From NCBI GenBank assembly GCA_030834895.1, contig JAUQXA010000036.1, forward strand, positions 1-64,000: DNA of 64,000 bases. Direction: 5' to 3'. This DNA is from Anaerolineales bacterium (GTDB lineage Bacteria; Chloroflexota; Anaerolineae; Anaerolineales; Villigracilaceae). The translations under genes and the position numbers were made by a program. Below the pieces are notes generated by a model. That model was not told where the DNA came from. It ran no database searches and saw only the letters and a list, made by a program, of their open reading frames with translations. Shown one piece after another: positions 50,433 to 56,787 of the stretch. How positions within the stretch are numbered: position 1 is the first letter of the stretch; the number at the start of each line of letters is the position of its first letter.

Positions 50433-51194
50433 TTAGTACTTCGGCTCTTCGACATAGTGCAGCTTCTCAGGGTGTTCGCGGACAATGACCGACATATTAT
50501 CGTAAAATTCATTTGCCGTCAGGAAATGCACCTTTGCCGCGCCGATCTGAATTTCCTTGATGATACCAGCCGCCAGCAAGTCATTCATGCCAGGCACAAT
50601 GTAAGTCTTGTAACGATCATTCAAGCGGACAAACATCGAGTACATCTTGATCTGCGGCTTGCGGTCATAGCCCATGTAAATGCCCGCAAATTCCTTCACG
50701 CGGCGATAATTGCAACCGACATTGTATTCGATGTAATGGTGCATCGAAAACGAACTGTTGAAATCCAAGCCGATGCTGATGATGGTGGCGTTCAACTTGT
50801 GGAACAGCGCAAACGCGGAGTTGGGTCCGTAGGCTTCCACGTCTTCGGTCTTGGAGAATTCGTCCGCAAGCGCGCCCGAAACGGAAAACGAATAGATCGG
50901 ATGCGGCGTCCGCTTGGCGTCGGGTCGCAGGCGAGCCAGTTCGGTAATCATCCCCATCTTCGACGGCGTTTCAAGCACGTCGAAATAATGCGTCTCCGTC
51001 CACGACTGAAAGTTGAACGCGGGGAACAACACCGTGCCCTTGGGTCCGACCAACTCACGCAGCGCATCGATCACCGTCTCCGCGCCGCCCTCCACCCCGC
51101 CCAGCGACTTATACGACGTATGCACGACAATGATCCCGCCCTTGTTCACATTTGTTTTCGAGAAACCATCCAGCAAATCTTTTTTGGTTAGCAT
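50433..51194 (-). CDS. AAC(3)-family N-acyltransferase
   Basis: The 253-residue protein belongs to the aminoglycoside 3-N-acetyltransferase fold (Antibiotic_NAT): GGIIVVHTSYKSLGGVEGGA, TVLFPAFNFQSWTE and RTPHPIYSFSVSGALADEF contain the conserved His/Ser elements. Inside a glycan locus it more probably acylates an amino sugar than an antibiotic. The ATG at 51194 is preferred because AAAGGA lies six bases upstream. A CATTGCGAG dyad separates it from the GT4 gene. Confidence 0.85.
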   Translation of the reverse strand: MLTKKDLLDGFSKTNVNKGGIIVVHTSYKSLGGVEGGAETVIDALRELVGPKGTVLFPAFNFQSWTETHYFDVLETPSKMGMITELARLRPDAKRTPHPIYSFSVSGALADEFSKTEDVEAYGPNSAFALFHKLNATIISIGLDFNSSFSMHHYIEYNVGCNYRRVKEFAGIYMGYDRKPQIKMYSMFVRLNDRYKTYIVPGMNDLLAAGIIKEIQIGAAKVHFLTANEFYDNMSVIVREHPEKLHYVEEPKY

Positions 51195-51207
51195 TTGTTT
51201 TCCTTTC

Positions 51208-51292
51208 ATGTCATTGCGAGGAGCGTTCTTGGCGACGAAGCAATCTCCCCATTATATTGAGATTGCTTCTGGCTTCGCCCTCGCAATGACAT
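51208..51292. repeat. CATTGCGAG dyad repeat, copy 3
   Basis: Outer arms ATGTCATTGCGAG (51208-51220) and its complement (51280-51292) with inner arms GAAGCAATCT (51237-51246) and AGATTGCTTC (51260-51269). On the minus strand it starts at the first base after the GT4 TAA (51293-51295), exactly as copy 2 does after its gene. Confidence 0.9.
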
Positions 51293-52396
51293 TTATGTTA
51301 ATTCTCGATAGACCTTCATCAACGCCTCGGCATTCTTTTTCCAGTCCGCTCGAAGTTCCGCCACCTGTCGGCTGGATTGACCAACCTGGGGCAGGGACTC
51401 CCTTTGAGCGATTGCCGCCAAAATCTTCTCGGCAAGGTGGTTCGCATCCCCATCGCGGAAGAGCCAGCCGTTCTCCCCTTCCGTCACCCACTCCTTGTTA
51501 GCGGGAATATCTGAAACTAGGCAAGGCAAGCCGCAAGCCAGCGCTTCCATCAACGATACAGATGAGCCGTCCACGTGCGAAGGCGAGATGTACAAATCAG
51601 CCCGATGATACCATTCGGGCAGGACGGTTTGCGAAATCTGTCCCGCGAACGCCACCCGATCTAACACGCCGCCGTTTTGCAAAATACTGCGGATGAACTG
51701 TCCCTGCGAACCACCGCCAAGCAGAAGCAGGTTCACATCATCCCTCTCTGACGCCACTTTGACAAAGGCTCGCGCCAGCACATCCACGCCGTAACGGGGT
51801 TCCCAGGAGCGGTTGCAGAAAAGAGTGACCACGGACGATGGACGATGGACCATGGTCGATGATCGATAGTCTGCGGTCGGAGAAAAGTGTTCGAGGTCCA
51901 CACCCCAAGGGAAGACAATGGTCTTGTCTGGATTCATCCCGTAAGCGACGGCTTTGTCGCGCGTGACTTTTGCATCGCTGGTGAAAAATGTGGAGCGTTT
52001 CAACGTATATCCTGTAACCCATTCCATCCACTTGCTCTTGTGGACATCGTCCATGAGATCAAATCCCCACGACTGGGTGAGGATGGAACGAAATCCGCTC
52101 AGGACGGCAATGAAGGCGCAGGTCTGGATGGGACCCGCGTGGATGAGGTCAGGCTTGATTTCGCGCACCACCCGCCGAAAGTCAAGGACCAGTTTCGGGA
52201 GGTCGCTCCACTTGAAAGGTCCGTGTCCGCCCTTCCACAAAACCAATTGCACGTTCGGCGGCACGGGGCGGTCTTCGACCTGACGCACATTCCCTTCCAG
52301 TTGAACAAAGAAGACTTCATGCCCGCCATCCGAAATGGCTTTGAGGAAGCGATGGTCATGGGTGCAGTAGCCAAGGGAGAAATAAACAATTCGCAT
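51293..52396 (-). CDS. Family 4-type (GT-B) glycosyltransferase
   Basis: The 367-residue protein has a GT-B layout: MRIVYFSLGYCTHDHRFL at the start and the C-terminal donor site YISPSHVDGSSVSLMEALAC, with the E-x7-E type pair of GT4 enzymes and LVSDIPANKEWV. Bases 51827-51880 carry a GACCATGG-type repeat read in frame between TADY and VTLF, giving an Arg/Ser-rich insert of about 15 residues. The start at 52396 follows a GTTCCA repeat block. Confidence 0.88.
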   Translation of the reverse strand: MRIVYFSLGYCTHDHRFLKAISDGGHEVFFVQLEGNVRQVEDRPVPPNVQLVLWKGGHGPFKWSDLPKLVLDFRRVVREIKPDLIHAGPIQTCAFIAVLSGFRSILTQSWGFDLMDDVHKSKWMEWVTGYTLKRSTFFTSDAKVTRDKAVAYGMNPDKTIVFPWGVDLEHFSPTADYRSSTMVHRPSSVVTLFCNRSWEPRYGVDVLARAFVKVASERDDVNLLLLGGGSQGQFIRSILQNGGVLDRVAFAGQISQTVLPEWYHRADLYISPSHVDGSSVSLMEALACGLPCLVSDIPANKEWVTEGENGWLFRDGDANHLAEKILAAIAQRESLPQVGQSSRQVAELRADWKKNAEALMKVYRELT

Positions 52397-52400
52397 TGAA

Positions 52401-52430
52401 GTTCCAGGTTCCAAGTGTCAAGTTCCAAGT
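52401..52430. repeat. GTTCCA repeat block, left flank of four-helix-bundle gene
   Basis: Three GTTCCA words occur in 30 bases, directly after the stop of the four-helix-bundle gene. An inverted block lies on the other side of that gene at 52841-52871. Confidence 0.75.
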
Positions 52431-52431
52431 A

Positions 52432-52827
52432 CTACGAACGGCTTGACGTATTCACACGGCGAGGATTCTTGAGAATGCTTTGCTTCAAACCGCCAATCAA
52501 GGCTTTGCATTTTTTCGCCTGTTCATAATGAGATTTGAAAATGTCTTGACTGATATACTCAATGTCAAGCGCAGCATAAAGCAGGGATTGGACTTCCACA
52601 GCCGAACGACGCGCAATACCAAGGAAACGCGCAAACTCGGCGGTTGATTCACAGTCAAAGCCTTCAGCGATGTTTGTCATCACTGACACAGACGCCCGCT
52701 GAATTTGGTCGCGCATTCCATAATCTCTTGCAAACAATCCATCAGATGTGATTTTGTAAACCAATTTCACCAATGTACGAGCTTCCTGCCACGCAATCAA
52801 ATCTTCGAACTTCGTAACAGCCGTCAT
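52432..52827 (-). CDS. Four-helix-bundle protein (S23/IVP family)
   Basis: The 131-residue protein matches the small four-helix-bundle family first seen as 23S rRNA intervening-sequence ORFs: FEDLIAWQEARTLVKLVYK, the central IQRASVSVMTNIAEGFD and FLGIARRSAVEVQSLLYAAL. Its role is unknown. It interrupts a run of glycan genes and is bracketed by GTTCCA word repeats in inverted orientation, which suggests a mobile or inserted cassette. Confidence 0.9.
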   Translation of the reverse strand: MTAVTKFEDLIAWQEARTLVKLVYKITSDGLFARDYGMRDQIQRASVSVMTNIAEGFDCESTAEFARFLGIARRSAVEVQSLLYAALDIEYISQDIFKSHYEQAKKCKALIGGLKQSILKNPRRVNTSSRS

Positions 52828-52840
52828 CTCAACCTCATGA

Positions 52841-52871
52841 CCTGGAACATGGAACCTGGCACATGGAACTT
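52841..52871. repeat. GTTCCA repeat block, right flank of four-helix-bundle gene
   Basis: Three TGGAAC words (GTTCCA on the other strand) in 31 bases overlap the TAA stop (52870-52872) of the NeuB-like gene and precede the four-helix-bundle start by 13 bases. Confidence 0.75.
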
Positions 52872-53940
52872 ATGCACCCAAGTCTGTCCACCGTAATTCT
52901 TTACCAAGAGGCATGTCAGCCAATGCCTTTGTGCCAATGACGTTTTGAATCTGGTCGGGTTTGATTGCCCCAGGTGTGGCAGGACGCAGCACGTCGATCA
53001 TCTCGCGGGTGAAGACTTCGCCAGCCTTGATGTCGCGCGCGGCGCGCAGGCAACGGCGCTGGACAATCTGCGTCTCCTGCTCGTTTCCACAAATGAATTT
53101 GTCGGGGCTGCCAAGCGACCGTTCGAGCAGGCGGGTCTCCTCGACCATCTTCGCCCAGTTTTCGGGATTCATCGCAAACTTGTGGTCGGGACCTTCGCGG
53201 TCGTTGCTGTCGGTGAAGTGACGCTCGACGACGCGCGCACCCAACGTCACCGCGCCGAGGACAGGCGCGAGGGCATGAGTGTGGTCGGAGAGTCCCAGAA
53301 TTACATCGGGGAACATCGTGGCATATGTTTTTAAAACGTTTAAGTGGAGATGATCATAGTTGTTCGGGCTGGCAGTGTAGTTGGTGTTGCATTGCATCAA
53401 AACCAATTGCTTGTTTATTTTCAAGATCGCATGAACTGCCTTTTGCACTTCACCAATCGTCGAAGCACCCGTGGCGACAAAGAACGGCTTGCCCTTGCTC
53501 GCCATACGCTCCAGGGCTTCGATCCAGTCGATCTCACCCGAACCAGCCTTATAGACTTCCACATACTGGTCGAGAAAATCAATTGCTTCGAAATCGTAGG
53601 GCGAGGAGAAATAGTCAATGCCGACTTTCTTGCACTCTTCCAGCAGGATCATGGACCACTCAAAGGGAATGGACGCTCCCTTGTACACCTCGAACACGGA
53701 TTTCTTCCAACTCGCCTGATGGCTGACCTGTCCGCCGCTCATGGCTTTGAAGCCGTAATCGGAGACGATCTTCGGGGCGTCGAAGTTCTGGAATTTCGCC
53801 GCGTCTGCGCCGGCTTCCTTCGCCAGGCGGATGAGCAGTTTCGCGCGTTCCAAGTCGCCATCGTGATTGGCGGCAATATCCGCGATGAAGAAGGTCGGGT
53901 GGTTCAAACCAATTATTCGGTTACCAAATTTAATGTCCAT
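52870..53940 (-). CDS. NeuB-like nonulosonic acid synthase
   Basis: The 356-residue protein has a TIM-barrel NeuB domain (FFIADIAANHDGDLERAKLL, AGADAAKFQNF, ILGLSDHTHALAPVLGAVTLG, VVERHFTDSNDREGPDHKFA) and a C-terminal SAF domain (AARDIKAGEVFTREMIDVLRP). NeuB/PseI/LegI enzymes condense phosphoenolpyruvate with a hexosamine derivative to give sialic, pseudaminic or legionaminic acid; the exact substrate is not readable here. The start at 53940 is preferred, because the upstream extension lies in the DnaA-box array. Confidence 0.93.
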   Translation of the reverse strand: MDIKFGNRIIGLNHPTFFIADIAANHDGDLERAKLLIRLAKEAGADAAKFQNFDAPKIVSDYGFKAMSGGQVSHQASWKKSVFEVYKGASIPFEWSMILLEECKKVGIDYFSSPYDFEAIDFLDQYVEVYKAGSGEIDWIEALERMASKGKPFFVATGASTIGEVQKAVHAILKINKQLVLMQCNTNYTASPNNYDHLHLNVLKTYATMFPDVILGLSDHTHALAPVLGAVTLGARVVERHFTDSNDREGPDHKFAMNPENWAKMVEETRLLERSLGSPDKFICGNEQETQIVQRRCLRAARDIKAGEVFTREMIDVLRPATPGAIKPDQIQNVIGTKALADMPLGKELRWTDLGA

Positions 53941-53955
53941 AACTCCTCCAAATTC

Positions 53956-54158
53956 TGTGGAAAAAGGTGGTGAAACCTGTGGATAACTGGATGTTTCCTG
54001 TGGAAAACTCTGTACAAAAAGGGTAGTGACACGGGGGTACCGTGTCACTACTGTGCATAACTCCGTATTTTCTGTGGATAACCCTGCTGGAACTGTGCAT
54101 AAAACTCGTTCAAACCTGTGGAAAACTCGGGGGGAACGTCATCCAAATCTGTGCATAA
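53956..54158. promoter_or_regulatory. Cluster of eight DnaA-box-like sites
   Basis: Eight same-orientation 9-mers occur in 203 bases. As read on the plus strand they are TGTGGAAAA at 53956, TGTGGATAA at 53978, TGTGGAAAA at 53999, TGTGCATAA at 54052, TGTGGATAA at 54073, TGTGCATAA at 54094, TGTGGAAAA at 54117 and TGTGCATAA at 54150. On the minus strand they read TTATCCACA (twice, perfect consensus), TTATGCACA (three) and TTTTCCACA (three), each followed by G. Start spacings are 22, 21, 53, 21, 21, 23 and 33. Five lie within the rmlD-like coding end. No dnaA, dnaN or AT-rich unwinding region is seen nearby. Confidence 0.75.
54023..54051. repeat. 12-bp hairpin inside the DnaA-box array
   Basis: GTAGTGACACGG (54023-54034) pairs with CCGTGTCACTAC (54040-54051) around a five-base loop. 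It contains the rmlD-like stop codon (54048-54050, TAG on the minus strand) and sits in the 53-base gap between the third and fourth boxes. No T-run follows on either strand. Confidence 0.7.
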
Positions 54159-54965
54159 CTTGTTGATGGAAAGGCATAAGTTGTTGGAACGTTTGGCAAT
54201 CAGGCTGGAGGTGTTGATGGATTTGGGGGCAATCTCACTTTCCCTGAAGCCAAACCTACGCGCAATCTCCACGCCGAACTGGTATTTGCTCATCGCCTGT
54301 GGGCCTACGACATGATACAGTCCGTGGAGCCCCTTCTCCAGCATTTTGACCAGCATCCGCGCCGTGTCGTTGACCAGCATGGGGCAAAACCGCACGTCGG
54401 TAAACCCGGTCATGTATTTTCGCCCGCTCAAATTGTTGAAGAAAAATTCTGACAGGCTTCGCCGTCCGCTCAGGCTCCAGCCGTAGAAGTTCACACGCGC
54501 CACGATGGCATCGGGATTCCCGGCAAGGACGGCCTGTTCCCCTTCCAGCTTGGTGCGGGCATAAACGCTTAAGGGGTTGGGAACACTCTCTTCCGTGTAA
54601 AACGCAATTGCACGTCCGTCAAAGACCGCGTCGGTTGAAATGTGCACGAGAGCTACGCCACGCGCCTTGCACGCCTTTGCAAACTGTGCGGGCAAATCCG
54701 CATTGAGGCGTTGGGCAAGTTCCGGGTTGTCCTCGCAGGTATCGAGGTCGGCAAGCGCGGCACAGTTGACCAGCCAGTCGGGTCGGATAGAGTCAAGGGC
54801 GGCATCCACAGCACCGGGCGCAAGCAGATCTGATGTCAAAATCCTGAACGGCGCATTAACCAGTTTGCCGCGATCCACCGCAATGATTTCATGCGAGGTC
54901 ATAGTCTCCTGCACGAAGTTGAGTCCGAGCAGCCCACTGGCTCCGGTAATGAGAATACGTGCCAT
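54048..54965 (-). CDS. RmlD-like NAD(P)-dependent sugar reductase
   Basis: The 305-residue protein is an extended SDR of the dTDP-4-dehydrorhamnose reductase family: ARILITGASGLLGLNFVQE, VNCAALADLDTCEDNPELA, the YxxxK in SVYARTKLEGE and a C-terminal NEFYAQFQQGYPQK. Next to a UDP-GlcNAc 4,6-dehydratase it may reduce the 4-keto sugar, as WbjC/CapF-type enzymes do, although it is shorter than those. The start at 54965 lies five bases after the dehydratase stop. The last 36 codons overlap five DnaA-box-like sites. Confidence 0.87.
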   Translation of the reverse strand: MARILITGASGLLGLNFVQETMTSHEIIAVDRGKLVNAPFRILTSDLLAPGAVDAALDSIRPDWLVNCAALADLDTCEDNPELAQRLNADLPAQFAKACKARGVALVHISTDAVFDGRAIAFYTEESVPNPLSVYARTKLEGEQAVLAGNPDAIVARVNFYGWSLSGRRSLSEFFFNNLSGRKYMTGFTDVRFCPMLVNDTARMLVKMLEKGLHGLYHVVGPQAMSKYQFGVEIARRFGFRESEIAPKSINTSSLIAKRSNNLCLSINKLCTDLDDVPPEFSTGLNEFYAQFQQGYPQKIRSYAQ

Positions 54966-54969
54966 GGTT

Positions 54970-55980
54970 TTATCCTTCCAGTTTTCCCTGCCTGAACAAC
55001 TCCTCGAACGGCGCGATGAATTTTTTGATGCCTTCCACGTCGAGCCATTCGCTGTTGTTGTCGCTGGAGTAAATGTATCCTTCGGGCAAGGGCTTACCCC
55101 TATCCTGCCACGAATAACCAAACCAGATGGCTTCGGCAGGTTGAACCACGAACATGTCTTTCAGTTCGATTGTGTTACGCGCTTCGTCTTCAGAGATGAG
55201 AGCCTCGTGAAGTTTCTCACCGGGGCGGATGCCGATAACTTTGATCTCGGCATTGGGCGCAATAGCTTTTGCAAGGTCAACCACCTTTGTGCTGGGAATC
55301 TTAGGGACGAAGACCTCGCCGCCTTCCATCTGTTCGATGCAATGGATGACGAAACGCACACCCTGATCCAGCGAAAGCCAGAAGCGGGTCATGCGGTCGT
55401 CAGTAATGGTGACATGTCCATTGGCGCGCTGTTTGAGGAAGAGGGGAACAACCGAACCGCGGCTGCCGACCACGTTCCCATATCTGACGCACGAGAAGCG
55501 GGTTGCCGAGCCTCCGGCATAGGCATTACTCTGAATTGTGAGTTTCTCCGCCGCAAGCTTGGTGGCGCCGTAAAGATTTGCCGGGCTGACAGCCTTGTCG
55601 GTGCTGACGGTGAGTACCTTCTTCACGCCCGCATCCAAAGCGGCTTCAACAACGTTCGCCGTGCCCATGATATTAGTCTTGATGGCCTCCATCGGGTTGT
55701 ATTCACAAGCCGGGACCTGCTTCAAGGCCGCCGCATGGACAACAATGTCCACGCCGTGCATCGCACGGACGAGCCGCTCACGATCACGCACATCGCCGAT
55801 AAAGTAGCGCAGGCGCGAGTCGGTAAATCCGCCCACCTGCATTTCGTGCTGTTTCAACTCGTCGCGGCTGAAGATGATGACCTTCTTCGGCTGATGTTCT
55901 TCGAGCAGAATCTTCGTAAACTTCTTGCCGAAAGAGCCTGTTCCACCGGTAACGAGCACAATTTGATTTTTCCAGTCCAT
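54970..55980 (-). CDS. pseB: UDP-N-acetylglucosamine 4,6-dehydratase (PseB-like)
   Basis: The 336-residue protein is a PseB/FlaA1/CapE-type dehydratase: QIVLVTGGTGSFGKKFTK, FSRDELKQHEM, AALKQVPACEYNPMEA and the catalytic STDKAVSPANLYGATKLAAE (Asp/Lys then Tyr/Lys). These enzymes make a UDP-4-keto-6-deoxy sugar, with 5-epimerisation in PseB, the first step to pseudaminic acid or to L-FucNAc-type sugars. No PseC aminotransferase, PseH or PseG is encoded in this window. It sits directly upstream of the RmlD-like reductase. Confidence 0.92.
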   Translation of the reverse strand: MDWKNQIVLVTGGTGSFGKKFTKILLEEHQPKKVIIFSRDELKQHEMQVGGFTDSRLRYFIGDVRDRERLVRAMHGVDIVVHAAALKQVPACEYNPMEAIKTNIMGTANVVEAALDAGVKKVLTVSTDKAVSPANLYGATKLAAEKLTIQSNAYAGGSATRFSCVRYGNVVGSRGSVVPLFLKQRANGHVTITDDRMTRFWLSLDQGVRFVIHCIEQMEGGEVFVPKIPSTKVVDLAKAIAPNAEIKVIGIRPGEKLHEALISEDEARNTIELKDMFVVQPAEAIWFGYSWQDRGKPLPEGYIYSSDNNSEWLDVEGIKKFIAPFEELFRQGKLEG

Positions 55981-55988
55981 GAGTTCTC

Positions 55989-56786
55989 CTATTTCCTGGC
56001 AATGAACAAGCCAGAGTCTTTTGAAATTGAAATTTCACCGTTTTTGCCCATCGTTTCCGCCAATTCGTGCTCAAGGAATTGAAGTTCATCGTCCAGCAAA
56101 TCCCCGGTGGAAACCATGGAGCGCATATATTTTATGACCATTCCGGTGTCGGTGACCCGCAAACCGTCGGGATAACGGGTCAATTCTACACGCGGAAAAA
56201 ATTCCTGCAACTGTTCCTTTCCGTTTTCGAGCGTGAAGGATAATGTGACCATGCCTTGTTTCCCACCGCTGACACGGTGAATCCAGCCATGCATTTCCTG
56301 CATATGATTCTTGCCAACCGTTGTTGCAAATAAAACACCATTATCCTTTAAAATGCGTTTTATTTCCTTCAACCCCTGTTTACGGTCGGGGAGATGATAC
56401 AGCATGTGGTTGGCAATGACCGCGTCAAATGTTTTGTCAGCATATGAAATGGACTGTGCATCCATCTTCTCGAATTTGAAGCCGCGTCCGATGACAACCA
56501 GATTCCGCCAGGCGGAATCAAGCATCCCGTCAGAAAGGTCAGTAAGGGTGATGTTCCAGTCCACAGGGATCCGCGCTGCGCACTGCTTCCACATCTCGCC
56601 CGTACCACATCCGAGTTCGAGGACAGTCGCATCCGCTGGCAGCTTGAGCAAATCATCAAAAATCCAATTGAACCATCCATACGGATTTGTACTAAATTGT
56701 TTATGTATCTCAATTCGCGCATCCAGGTTGGACGAGTCCTTGTATTGGTCATTGGTTAGGTATTGCTGGTCGGTAAATCGTTGCAT
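55989..56786 (-). CDS. Class I SAM-dependent methyltransferase
   Basis: The 265-residue protein has AdoMet motif I (ATVLELGCGTGEMW), an acidic motif II region (ITLTDLSDGML) and NHMLYHLPDRKQGLKEIKR, typical of small-molecule methyltransferases. The start at 56786 is chosen since the alternative (56822) lies in the preceding gene. It may methylate a sugar of the exported glycan. Eight bases separate it from the dehydratase gene. Confidence 0.85.
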   Translation of the reverse strand: MQRFTDQQYLTNDQYKDSSNLDARIEIHKQFSTNPYGWFNWIFDDLLKLPADATVLELGCGTGEMWKQCAARIPVDWNITLTDLSDGMLDSAWRNLVVIGRGFKFEKMDAQSISYADKTFDAVIANHMLYHLPDRKQGLKEIKRILKDNGVLFATTVGKNHMQEMHGWIHRVSGGKQGMVTLSFTLENGKEQLQEFFPRVELTRYPDGLRVTDTGMVIKYMRSMVSTGDLLDDELQFLEHELAETMGKNGEISISKDSGLFIARK

Positions 56787-56787
56787 T

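Noticed and set aside
50433..51194. Aminoglycoside resistance gene
   Set aside because: The fold is AAC(3)-like, but the context is wholly glycan synthesis, so a sugar-modifying acyltransferase is more likely.
36853..51292. CATTGCGAG dyads as a CRISPR array
   Set aside because: The three copies are 4-11 kb apart, intergenic, palindromic and lack regular spacers or cas genes.
53956..54158. The DnaA-box-like array as the chromosomal oriC
   Set aside because: Not adopted as the main reading because dnaA, dnaN and other origin genes are absent, there is no AT-rich unwinding tract, and transcription does not diverge at this point. Genome-wide skew would be decisive.
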